Positions 44,882 to 53,018 of a stretch of DNA of 64,000 nt are shown piece after piece. Location of the stretch: positions 1-64,000 of the forward strand of contig NZ_ATUY01000007.1 in the NCBI RefSeq assembly GCF_000420445.1, written 5' to 3'. Positions within the stretch are counted from its first letter, which is position 1. Each line of letters opens with the position of its first letter. Source of the DNA: Actinotignum urinale DSM 15805. GTDB taxonomy: Bacteria > Actinomycetota > Actinomycetes > Actinomycetales > Actinomycetaceae. The position numbers and the translations under genes are program-made. The notes beneath the pieces were generated by a model. The model was not told where the DNA came from. It worked only from the letters and a program-made list of their open reading frames with translations, and did not search any database.

Positions 44882-45760
44882 CTACACGCCACCATACACA
44901 ATGTTCAGTGGCGCATGATCAGACCAGCGGGTATCGTAGCTGGCCGCGCGGTCGATGGCAAAAGACTGCGCGGTGTGCGCAAAGTCCGTCGTCGCCATGT
45001 GGTAGTCAATACGCCAGCCGACGTTATTATCAAAAGCCTTCCCGCGCTGACTCCACCACGTGTACGGCCCGTTATCCTGGGCTCCTTGGCGATCGAGCAA
45101 CGCGCGCTGAACATCGACCCACCCCGCGCCGAACCACTCGTCGAGATACCGAATTTCCGCGTCCAAAACGCCCGCGGTTTTGTTGTGGTTGGGTTTCCAA
45201 TTCGTAATGTCCCGTTGCGTGTGCACAATATTAAAATCGCCGCCGACGACGACGTTCCCCTCCCCACGTAGCTCCTGTAACCTCAGCGAGACGCGGTCGA
45301 GATGCGCGTATTTGGACGCCATTTTCTCCTCATTTTTTGCATCTCCCGAGTGGAGATAGGCGCTCACCACGCGCACGTCAACATCAGGCAGTTCGACTTC
45401 GAGCCAACGTCCCGTATCTACCGCGGGTTCGGATTCGTTGCGGATAACCTCGCCGTTGATAGCGCGCGAGATAAAAGTGTCCGCATCTGTTGCCGTTTCG
45501 GGAAGAAGTGTGCGCACTTCGCCAATTGTGATTCCTTCACGTACCGCGACGCTGACCCCGGCTCTGCCCTTAATATCGCAAACACTGTCCAGCACGCGGT
45601 AGGGAAAACCTGAGAAAAGTTCAGCAATAATGGACTGAGGGGCACGCACTTCCTGCATGAGGAGCACGTCCGGGGTTGAGGTGGCAAGCCACTCCCCCAT
45701 GCCCTTTCGGAACGCCGCACGAATACCGTTAACATTCACCGTTGTGATGGAAATTGACAT
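44882..45760 (-). CDS. xth: Exodeoxyribonuclease III / AP endonuclease
   Basis: 292 aa from ATG 45758-45760 (MSISITTVNVNGIRAAFRKG), with GGAGGATGTGGC before it. Motifs: NVNGIRAA, LLMQEVRAP (metal Glu), YLHSGDA, GGDFNIVHTQRDI (D.N), RIDYHMAT and WSDHAPL (catalytic Asp-His). Cuts abasic sites and degrades 3' ends in base-excision repair. Single gene, convergent with the gntR-type gene. Confidence 0.95.
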   Translation of the reverse strand: MSISITTVNVNGIRAAFRKGMGEWLATSTPDVLLMQEVRAPQSIIAELFSGFPYRVLDSVCDIKGRAGVSVAVREGITIGEVRTLLPETATDADTFISRAINGEVIRNESEPAVDTGRWLEVELPDVDVRVVSAYLHSGDAKNEEKMASKYAHLDRVSLRLQELRGEGNVVVGGDFNIVHTQRDITNWKPNHNKTAGVLDAEIRYLDEWFGAGWVDVQRALLDRQGAQDNGPYTWWSQRGKAFDNNVGWRIDYHMATTDFAHTAQSFAIDRAASYDTRWSDHAPLNIVYGGV

Positions 45761-46084
45761 GCCACATCCTCCGCCCAAAAAAATCAATCCCCCCTACTAT
45801 ACCGCGCCAAACACAATTTCCCGGCACAGATGCTCTGCATTTACTCCCGCAGTGTTTCTCAAACCCCGCGGTTAACAACTCAAACCCTTGCCGCAAAACC
45901 CACCGCAACCTACGCCCTTAAATGCGAAGTGTTGCTTAACGAAACTACTAACTAACCCACCAACAAAAACGCCAACGTGCCCACTAACAAAAGCACGCCA
46001 TTGTGGCGCGGTGACACAAAAACTGGGCGCCCCATGCGGGACGCCCAGCGGTTAAATAACACTAACCGTTACAGATTGCGTTAC
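45761..46084. other. Gap between the M20 amidohydrolase and xth genes
   Basis: 324 bp without a gene. A/C-rich short repeats (CCACCAACAAAAACGCC-like) near 45950-46000, then the terminator at 46023. Confidence 0.55.
46023..46048 (-). terminator. Terminator of the M20 amidohydrolase gene
   Basis: Minus strand CTGGGCG, 12-nt loop, CGCCCAG then TTTTTG: stem plus T-run, 37 bp past the stop. Confidence 0.88.
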
Positions 46085-47296
46085 CTACTTGCCGAGAATG
46101 GCGAGAGCGGCGGTAATGTGCGCTGAGGTTGCGGTTGTCGTCGTCGGCTCAATCACGGGTGCGAAGAACGGCGAGTGGTTGGCGGGGACGAGAGAACGAT
46201 CTCCTGTTTCCGCTGCCTTCTTCACGACCTCGGGATCCATGGAGCCAATGAAGGCGTACACGTAATCTGCACCAAATTGGGCAGGAATAATGGAGAAATC
46301 TTCAGATGCCGGTGCCGGCGGTTCTGGCAAGAAATCATCACCAAAGACTTCCTGGAACTTCGGTACGAGCTGGTCAACAGCTTCCTTCTTGTTGTTGGTG
46401 AGCGGGAACTGATCGTAGAATTCGATGTCCGGTTCCTGCCTGCATCCACCGGCTTCGCATTCTGCCTTAATAATGCGGGTAACTGCTTCGATAACATCCT
46501 TGCGGACCTCATCGTTGTAGTGGCGCATATTGAGGAGAATTTCTGCCTTGTCCGGAATAATGTTGGACTTGGTACCCGTGTGAACAGCACCGACGGTAAC
46601 GACGGAGAATTCGGTGGGGGCAACTACGCGAGCAACAACGGACTGGAGGCGAACCACGATGCTGGCTGCAATAACAACCGGATCGATGGAGAGGTTCGGC
46701 ATGGAGCCGTGTGCACCCTGCCCGTGAATGGTGACCTTCACAGAATCACCAGCGGAAAGCTTTGCGCCTTCGCTGATGTATACCTTGCCAGCCGGGGTGG
46801 GCATAATATGCTGTGCGTAGCAGAAATCAGGAGCAGGAATCTTGTCCTTCAACCCACCGGCAACCATATCACGCGCACCAGCAGCAGTTTCTTCACCGGG
46901 CTGGAAGAGTGCGATGAATGTACCGGCCCATGCATCCTTGTTGTCCAGCAACCAGCGAGTGGCGCCGAGCAAACCTGTCACGTGCATATCGTGACCGCAG
47001 GCATGCATTATGCCTTCGTTTTCGGAAGCGTAGGGAAGGCCTGTTCCTTCCTTCACAGGCAAACCGTCGAAGTCCGCACGAGCAAGATAAACCTTGCCTT
47101 CACCGTTCTTGACGATACCAACTAAACCAGTTTTGCCAACCTTAACGGGCTCCACACCGAGCTTCGTCAATTCTTCGGCAATGCGTTCGGAAGTTTTGTA
47201 TTCTTCCATGGAAATTTCGGGGGTGCGGTGAAGCTCCTTGTACAGTTCGTACTGCCAGTCGAGCTGTCCGCTAAGATCGTATGCACTTACTGCCAT
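46085..47296 (-). CDS. M20D amidohydrolase (hippurate/IAA-amino-acid hydrolase type)
   Basis: 403 aa. Metal-binding HACGHDMHVTGLLGA (residues about 98-112), QPGEE, and ASEDFS match peptidase M20D; LHRTPEISMEEYKTSERI at the N-terminus and the dimerisation segment GQGAHGSMPNLSIDPV are also present. These enzymes remove an acyl group from amino acids. Natural substrate not predictable. RBS AAAGGACTCTGAATT. Stands alone, with its own terminator. Confidence 0.92.
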   Translation of the reverse strand: MAVSAYDLSGQLDWQYELYKELHRTPEISMEEYKTSERIAEELTKLGVEPVKVGKTGLVGIVKNGEGKVYLARADFDGLPVKEGTGLPYASENEGIMHACGHDMHVTGLLGATRWLLDNKDAWAGTFIALFQPGEETAAGARDMVAGGLKDKIPAPDFCYAQHIMPTPAGKVYISEGAKLSAGDSVKVTIHGQGAHGSMPNLSIDPVVIAASIVVRLQSVVARVVAPTEFSVVTVGAVHTGTKSNIIPDKAEILLNMRHYNDEVRKDVIEAVTRIIKAECEAGGCRQEPDIEFYDQFPLTNNKKEAVDQLVPKFQEVFGDDFLPEPPAPASEDFSIIPAQFGADYVYAFIGSMDPEVVKKAAETGDRSLVPANHSPFFAPVIEPTTTTATSAHITAALAILGK

Positions 47297-47698
47297 AATT
47301 CAGAGTCCTTTCTCTAAATGCCTAGGTACTTCTAAATCTACGCTGAAACTCCCCTCTATGCCAGTACTATAACGATTTATGAACACCTATTTTTGACGCA
47401 ATTTCACAAGTTATTTGTTACGCTATTTTTTTAGACGTATCTCAGGTGTGCAAAGGCCTATGAAATGGCTAATTTTCCCCATTGTGAGCTTCACGTTAAG
47501 CCCTATTGCAAACCACCGATTTAGTCCATGCACGCCTCGTGTTAACCCCTATTATGCGCCTGGCGTATGCGTCAAAAAATGTCGCGGAAAGCAATCACAC
47601 TTTCCGCGACATTTTGAAAATTTTAGACTGTTTATTTCATGCAAGCCCCGCGTCTATTTCGCAACAAGCCTGCGTCTATTTCGCGCCAATCCCCGCGT
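47297..47698. other. Gap between folD and the amidohydrolase gene
   Basis: 402 bp without a gene; contains the folD 3' repeats and the terminator at 47577. Confidence 0.6.
47577..47616 (-). terminator. glyA-folD operon terminator
   Basis: AAAATGTCGCGGAAAG, 8-nt loop, CTTTCCGCGACATTTT, then further T on the minus strand: a 16-bp perfect stem, 83 bp past the folD stop. Confidence 0.92.
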
Positions 47699-47715
47699 CT
47701 ATTTCGCGCCGATCC
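47646..47715. repeat. 22-23-bp tandem repeat copying the folD stop
   Basis: GCGTCTATTTCGC occurs at 47650, 47672 and 47695. Read on the minus strand each unit is GCGAAATAGACGC, i.e. the final Ala-Lys-stop of folD; the real stop is in the right-hand unit. Confidence 0.88.
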
Positions 47716-48637
47716 CCGCGTTGCGCTCCGCCGTTTCCACAACGTTTTTGAGCAACATGACGCGCGTCATCGGCCCGACGCCCCCGGGATTCGGGGAAAC
47801 CCAGGATGCAACCTCACGCACAGCCGGATCCACATCACCAAGCGTCTTAAAACGTCCCGTTTCGGGATTGGGAACTCGTGTTACCCCAACATCGACGACG
47901 ACGGCACCCGGTTTCACCCATTCTTTTTTCACGAAGTGGGCAATCCCAACAGCTGCGATAATAACGTCTGCAGTTTTGCAGATGTCCTCAACATTCTCGG
48001 TGCCGGTGTGGCAAAGCGTGACGGTTGCGTTGTTTTCGCGTCGCGTTAACAACAAACCAATCGTTCTACCGACCGTAATACCGCGCCCTAGAACAACCAC
48101 GTGTTTACCTGCAACGGAAATATTGTGGCGGGTAAGAAGTTCGAGGATACCTGCGGGCGTGCAAGGCAAGGACGATTCAATAGGGCCGGATACGTTTGCA
48201 ACAAGGCGTCCCATGCTTGTGGGATGCAGACCATCAGCGTCCTTATCTGGATCAATTCGTTCCAGCAATGCGTTGGTTGGCATACCTTTGGGAAGTGGAA
48301 GTTGCAGAATATAGCCGGTACATGCCAGGTCATTGTTGAGCCCGTCAATAGCCTCTTCTACATCTTCCACGCTTGCCGTTTCCGGCAGTTCCACTCGGAT
48401 AGATTCAATGCCGACCTCGGCACAATCGCGGTGTTTTCCACCCACATATGCCTGGCTTCCCGGATCTTCACCAACAAGAATGGTTCCCAATCCGGGGCGC
48501 TTGCCGATAGCTGCCAATGCTTCCACACGTTCACGCAGTTCGTCTTTAATGGCCGCTGCGGTTGCTTTACCGTCGAGAAGCTGAGCGGTATGAGCTGTTT
48601 CGCCCACTGTTGTGTCCTTTATCGTATCGTCAGCCAT
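47699..48637 (-). CDS. folD: Methylenetetrahydrofolate dehydrogenase/cyclohydrolase
   Basis: 312 aa; makes 10-formyl-THF from 5,10-methylene-THF. [13 protein letters not shown] (catalytic Lys of YV..K), [30 protein letters not shown], and the NADP site [17 protein letters not shown]; typical GRS..VG reads GRGITVG here. C-terminal [13 protein letters not shown] intact. The ATG directly follows the glyA stop (TAGATG), so the two are coupled and supply one-carbon units together. An N-terminal extension of about 17 residues is unusual. Confidence 0.95.
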   Translation of the reverse strand: MADDTIKDTTVGETAHTAQLLDGKATAAAIKDELRERVEALAAIGKRPGLGTILVGEDPGSQAYVGGKHRDCAEVGIESIRVELPETASVEDVEEAIDGLNNDLACTGYILQLPLPKGMPTNALLERIDPDKDADGLHPTSMGRLVANVSGPIESSLPCTPAGILELLTRHNISVAGKHVVVLGRGITVGRTIGLLLTRRENNATVTLCHTGTENVEDICKTADVIIAAVGIAHFVKKEWVKPGAVVVDVGVTRVPNPETGRFKTLGDVDPAVREVASWVSPNPGGVGPMTRVMLLKNVVETAERNAGIGAK

Positions 48638-49927
48638 CTAGGCACCCGTCTGGTTCAAACCGTCGTACAGCGGGAACTTGCGGGCAATCGCCGTTGTGCG
48701 TGCATGGAGTTTCTCCACGTCCGCATTCTTACCTGCAATAAGGGTTTGAGCGATAATATCCGCAACTTCAGCGAAATCTTCAGCTTGCAAACCACGTGTG
48801 GCGAGTGCCGGGGTGCCGATGCGAAGCCCGGAGGTGACCATCGGCGGGCGAGGATCGTTCGGGACACCGTTACGGTTCACGGTAATACCGACGGCAGAGA
48901 GCAAATCTTCGCCTTCTTTTCCGTTAATTGCAGCATCGCGCAAATCGACGAGAACGAGGTGAACATCGGTACCACCGGAAATGAGGCTGATTCCAGCGTT
49001 CTTCACGTCATCCTGGGTGAGGCGATCCGCAAGAATCTGCGCACCTTCCAATGTGCGCTTCTGGCGATCCTTGAATTCATCGGTGGCGGCCAAGCCCAAC
49101 GCCACAGCTTTCGCTGCAATAACATGCATGAGCGGGCCACCCTGCTGACCGGGGAACACTGCAGAATTGAGCTTCTTGCCCCACTTTTCGCCGTCGCGAG
49201 AAAGAATCATACCTGAACGCGGGCCACCCAAAGTCTTGTGGATCGTCGTCGTTACAACATCTGAGAACGGAACCGGGTTGGGGTGCGAGCCGGCGGCAAC
49301 GAGACCTGCAAAGTGAGCCATATCCGTCCACAAAACGGCACCAACTTCATCGGCAATGGAACGGAAAGCTTCAAAATCAATATGACGAGGATATGCGGAC
49401 CAGCCGGCAATAATCATTTCAGGACGTTCCTTCAAGGCGACGTCACGCACCTGATCCATATCCAAAAGGTAGCTGACAGGATCAACATGATACGCAACCA
49501 TGTCATAAATGCGCCCCGAGAAGTTCAAGCGCATGCCGTGGGTGAGGTGTCCACCCTGATCGAGAGCCATACCCATAACCTTGGCACCCGGCTTCACCAT
49601 TGCGTGATACACGGCCGCATTGGCTGTGGCGCCTGAATGGGGTTGCACATTAGCATAATCTGCTCCGAAGAGGGCCTTTGCGCGTTCAATAGCGAGCTGT
49701 TCTGCCTTATCCACCCATTCGCAACCGCCATAATAGCGACGCCCTGGGTATCCTTCAGCATATTTATTGGTGAGAACGGAGCCCTGTGCCTGCAACACGG
49801 ATCGAGGCACGACATTCTCGGAAGCGATCATTTCTAGTCCATCTTGTTGGCGAGAAAGTTCGCCATTAAGTACCGCTGCAATTTCCGGATCGACCTGTGC
49901 AATCGGGAGGTCAAAACGCGATGTCAT
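48638..49927 (-). CDS. glyA: Serine hydroxymethyltransferase
   Basis: 429 aa from ATG 49925-49927 ([20 protein letters not shown]) with AAAGGAGCACC before it. PLP enzyme converting serine + THF to glycine + methylene-THF. [67 protein letters not shown] and the PLP lysine in [14 protein letters not shown]. First gene of glyA-folD. The frame extends 46 codons upstream without family similarity. Confidence 0.97.
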   Translation of the reverse strand: MTSRFDLPIAQVDPEIAAVLNGELSRQQDGLEMIASENVVPRSVLQAQGSVLTNKYAEGYPGRRYYGGCEWVDKAEQLAIERAKALFGADYANVQPHSGATANAAVYHAMVKPGAKVMGMALDQGGHLTHGMRLNFSGRIYDMVAYHVDPVSYLLDMDQVRDVALKERPEMIIAGWSAYPRHIDFEAFRSIADEVGAVLWTDMAHFAGLVAAGSHPNPVPFSDVVTTTIHKTLGGPRSGMILSRDGEKWGKKLNSAVFPGQQGGPLMHVIAAKAVALGLAATDEFKDRQKRTLEGAQILADRLTQDDVKNAGISLISGGTDVHLVLVDLRDAAINGKEGEDLLSAVGITVNRNGVPNDPRPPMVTSGLRIGTPALATRGLQAEDFAEVADIIAQTLIAGKNADVEKLHARTTAIARKFPLYDGLNQTGA

Positions 49928-50327
49928 GGTGCTCCTTTGGGTATCGAGTAGAACGGCAAGGAATTCTGCCATAAAAATTAAGCTTCTTTGCACGACAAAA
50001 AGCAAAGAATTAGAACAAGCGTAGCCTTTTACGACGAAAAATTCATCATTTTCCCACAAAATCACACGCTTTGATTAGTCACACCGACCCCGCCACGCTC
50101 CCCGCGCACGCGCCAAGCGCCAACACGCCCGCCGGAACCCACTCAATCGAATAATTAACGCCAGTTCCGGACCTTCGTCGTACACCAACATTACGGACAC
50201 AATGTAGCCTCGTCGAAAAAACGCCCAATTCTGAGTTGCTCAAAGTTATACGGGTCAGAAAATAGTACACTACAATCATACGACCGTCACAGGGAAGCGA
50301 CGGCACACATAAATATAAGGACAGACC
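49928..50327. other. Divergent intergenic region glyA / MFS gene
   Basis: 400 bp. CCGTC-N10-GACGG forms a small hairpin at 50284-50303 just before the MFS ribosome site. No riboswitch-like fold recognised. Confidence 0.5.
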
Positions 50328-51812
50328 ATGACAGTCACCCCCTCTTCACCAAAGACCGCGCCCTACAGCGGCACGGATCGTGACATTATCGGGCTGATTT
50401 GCGCAGCCGTCACGTTCTGGCTTTTCGGGCAAACATTCCTCAACGTCGGCCCCATGATTGGCAAACAGGTAGGAATGCCGAACTCCGTTACCACTATCGC
50501 AGTCTCTATGGGTTCCCTCGTATGCGGGATGCTCATCGTTATGTGGGGCGGGCTAGCGGACTCCATCGGCAGAATGAAAATCCTCTTCATTGGAAATATA
50601 TGCAATATTATTGGCTCCGTGCTCATTGCCTGCGCCATGGGCGGAGAAACCGCAGCAACCGCAATGATTCTCACCGGGCGTGTTTTCCACGGACTTGCAG
50701 GTGGCGCCATCACCCCGAACATTCTCGCCATCGGTAACACATTCTGGAAGGGCGACAAACGTGCCCGCGCCATCTCCTTCATCTCCATGGGCACCTTCGG
50801 CGGACTGGCGCTCTCCTCCTCAGTGGGTGGCCTGATTGCTAGCTCACCACTCGGTTGGCGCTCCATCTTCATTATTTCCACCTTATTCTCCGTCCTTTCC
50901 ATTCTCCTTCTGCGCAACGTCCCCGAAAACAAGGCGGAGCGCACCGAGGCGTTCAAGCCGGATATTATTGGTATCACCTCCCTTGCTCTGTCCATGATTG
51001 GCTTGCAACTCTTCATTTCCCAGGGCGGGAAGATTGGGTGGACTTCACCTATTATTCTTGGTTTCGCGGGTCTCTTCCTTGTAGCGGGAATTATTTTCAT
51101 CATTACGGAAAAGCGAGTTGCCCAGCCTCTCGTCAATTTCTCCGTGTTTAAGTCGCGTACATTCACCGGCGCAGTTTCCGCTAATTTCTTTATGACGACG
51201 ACGGCCGGCATTATCTCCGTCGCCCTGTGGGTTCTTCAAAACGGTGCCAACATTTCGCCTGCCACGTCTGGTTATTTGACCCTCGGATACGCGTTCTGCC
51301 TGCTCGCATTTATCCGTGTGGGCGAAAAGGTGATGAAGAAGAAGGGCTTCCGTTTCCCCATGATTCTTGGGACGCTCATCGTTCTCGTCTCCATTATCTC
51401 CATGATGTTCACGGGTGTTCTTGCCTCCCAGTACATGGTGATTGTGGCCATTGCGTTTGCACTCTACGGTTTCGGTTTAGCCATGTTTGCGACACCATCG
51501 ACGACGGCCGCGCTTACTTCGCTCTCCCCCAATATGGTGGGTGCCGGTTCAGGTGTGTTTAAGATGGCGTCCTCGTTGGGTTCCGCGATTGGTATCGCCT
51601 TGGCTGCCACCATTTTCGCGACAATGCAGACTACCGGAACATTCATTATCGGTCGAGTGATTAAGTACTCTGGACGTCAGGATAATATTGCCGTGCGTGA
51701 TGCGGCAGCTATTGCCTTCGGCGTTGAGGCTATCTTCTGCATCTTTGCCATTGTGTGCATCTGGGTATTTATACGCAACCTGGAAACACAGACGAATATG
51801 ACGAAGAAATAA
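50328..51812 (+). CDS. MFS multidrug exporter (DHA2/EmrB-QacA type)
   Basis: 494 aa with about fourteen membrane segments, the DHA2 layout. Motif A in GGLADSIGRMKILFIGN, motif C-like GRVFHGLAGGAITPNILAIG, WRSIFIISTLFSVL. Start ATG behind AAGGACAGACC. Probably a proton-driven drug exporter; substrate unknown. Single gene with a strong terminator. Confidence 0.9.
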   Translation: MTVTPSSPKTAPYSGTDRDIIGLICAAVTFWLFGQTFLNVGPMIGKQVGMPNSVTTIAVSMGSLVCGMLIVMWGGLADSIGRMKILFIGNICNIIGSVLIACAMGGETAATAMILTGRVFHGLAGGAITPNILAIGNTFWKGDKRARAISFISMGTFGGLALSSSVGGLIASSPLGWRSIFIISTLFSVLSILLLRNVPENKAERTEAFKPDIIGITSLALSMIGLQLFISQGGKIGWTSPIILGFAGLFLVAGIIFIITEKRVAQPLVNFSVFKSRTFTGAVSANFFMTTTAGIISVALWVLQNGANISPATSGYLTLGYAFCLLAFIRVGEKVMKKKGFRFPMILGTLIVLVSIISMMFTGVLASQYMVIVAIAFALYGFGLAMFATPSTTAALTSLSPNMVGAGSGVFKMASSLGSAIGIALAATIFATMQTTGTFIIGRVIKYSGRQDNIAVRDAAAIAFGVEAIFCIFAIVCIWVFIRNLETQTNMTKK

Positions 51813-51823
51813 AAATATTTAGC

Positions 51824-51866
51824 ATGGGTTGGCTCCCCGCATATATTATGCGGGGAGCCAACCCAT
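51824..51866 (+). terminator. 20-bp perfect hairpin after the MFS gene
   Basis: ATGGGTTGGCTCCCCGCATA, 3-nt loop, TATGCGGGGAGCCAACCCAT, starting 12 bp past the stop. Short T-rich stretch follows (TTGACGGTTTT). Confidence 0.88.
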
Positions 51867-51970
51867 TGACGGTTTTCCTTATGAGTAATTGATTGCCCGG
51901 CGCCTACGGCGTGGATTCCGTATGAAACACGCACCCTTCGCATTCTTCGCATTGGCGAAGTGTTACGAAG

Positions 51971-52022
51971 GCGAACTACAAACCACTCACCCCAACGCGA
52001 ACTACAAACCACTCGCCCCGAT
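51971..52022. repeat. 26-bp tandem repeat, two copies
   Basis: GCGAACTACAAACCACTC plus CCCC-rich end, at 51971-51996 and 51997-52022. On the minus strand each includes GTTTGTAG, the end of the PuuD-like frame with its TAG. Confidence 0.85.
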
Positions 52023-52206
52023 GCTGGCTTCGCGAATAAAAGCGCGGAATAACGCATTCATCACCTGAAGCCCACGGCAAATCCCGAGAACAGGGATACC
52101 CTTACTTTGGGCGCGTTCCAGAATCGCGAAATCACAACGATCACGTTCATGCATAACCTCGCGAAGGAGTGGTGCTGGTTCGTTGTCATGAAAAGTATTG
52201 TAATAA
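52002..52206 (-). pseudogene. PuuD-like class I glutamine amidotransferase fragment
   Basis: A minus frame reads YYNTFHDNEPAPLLREVMHE, RDRCDFAILERAQSKGIPVL, then GICRGLQVMNALFRAFIREA and stop at 52002-52004. This is the centre of gamma-glutamyl-GABA hydrolases (peptidase C26): P.Y(Y/G)....P, RD..(E/D)...L..A...G.PVLGICRG.Q..N, with the nucleophile Cys in GICRG. The front half and the catalytic His/Glu at the back are missing and no start codon is apparent, so only a remnant of about 68 codons survives. Confidence 0.75.
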
Positions 52207-52256
52207 CTTCACAATAAATGTGCCGTTAGGGAACAAAAATGTTGGGCGAGAATTGG

Positions 52257-52769
52257 TTATTGCAGTAGCGGGCGAGGCTCGTTTCCTTTCTGATATTCAA
52301 TAATGACGACGGCGGTGGCGACGTTTCCGTCGTGACTCAGGGAAACATGGGTGTTGATGTTACCTAGCGTCTTGTGGACGGAAGTGGCAACCGGGGCGCC
52401 AAGAATAATGGCGGGGCGCCCCCAACGATCGTTTGTGACCTCAATGGATCCCCAGTATTCTTCTGAAAGGGGCGGTTCCGAACCATATAGTGCCCCCGAC
52501 CATGCTTTAATAAATGCTTCTTTTGCGGCCCAGCGAGCCGCAAGATGTTGTGCCAAATCTAGAGTTGTGGCGAAATCTTCGTCATATTCTGACCCGGTTG
52601 ACGCAAATTCTGGTGAAGCCTCTACGCGTGTAATGCGTTCAGCGCGACGCCTTGCGTACCTCATTTCTCGGGCTGTAAAAACTTTCTTCGCAAAAACAGA
52701 CCCCGGGGTTTCCAACTGTTGCGAAAAGGCTTTAATATCGACAACGTCGATGCCTACGCCGGCAATCAT
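52257..52769 (-). CDS. acpS: Holo-ACP synthase
   Basis: 170 aa. Adds 4'-phosphopantetheine to the ACP domain of FAS I. MIAGVGIDVVDIKAF holds the Mg-binding Asp, FTAREMRYARRRA follows, and AARWAAKEAFIKAW carries the Glu/Lys pair; HVSLSHDGNVATAVVI closes the fold. About 25-40 residues longer than usual because of an acidic insert (RVEASPEFASTGSEYDEDFA) between the two motifs. GGAGGGGTTAAC precedes the ATG. Lying just downstream of fas on the same strand is the standard actinobacterial arrangement. Confidence 0.95.
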   Translation of the reverse strand: MIAGVGIDVVDIKAFSQQLETPGSVFAKKVFTAREMRYARRRAERITRVEASPEFASTGSEYDEDFATTLDLAQHLAARWAAKEAFIKAWSGALYGSEPPLSEEYWGSIEVTNDRWGRPAIILGAPVATSVHKTLGNINTHVSLSHDGNVATAVVIIEYQKGNEPRPLLQ

Positions 52770-52965
52770 GTTAACCCCTCCTTCACCATGTGTCTTACGA
52801 CACTATTTTACGCCATTGGGCCGAGCTATATTCGATTTACCTTAAAAAATTAAAATCGTCGAAAAATTTTTAAATTAAAGGCGAGAAATAACCTCTATAC
52901 GTACGAGGGTGGTCGCTTGCGGAACAAGGAGGGCTTACGTGTCCCGAAAATGCCTCCGTGCATAG

Positions 52966-53001
52966 GGCGGTGGTAGGCTGCGAAAGCAACCTACCACCGC
53001 C
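52966..53001 (-). terminator. fas terminator hairpin
   Basis: GGCGGTGGTAGG and CCTACCACCGCC arms, extended by (C/G)TGC / GCA with a GAAA-type loop and one mismatch; 18 bp past the fas stop. Confidence 0.75.
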
Positions 53002-53018
53002 GATAGATGAACCTAGAG

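Noticed and set aside
46175-47125. 316-codon plus frame opposite the M20 amidohydrolase
   Set aside because: Antisense shadow; M20D metal motifs are intact on the minus strand.
48101-49216. 371-codon plus frame opposite folD and glyA
   Set aside because: Spans two convincing genes in antisense and lacks motifs or a ribosome site.
50363-51211. 282-codon minus frame inside the MFS exporter
   Set aside because: Antisense of a membrane protein, Pro/Met/Arg-rich and without family resemblance.
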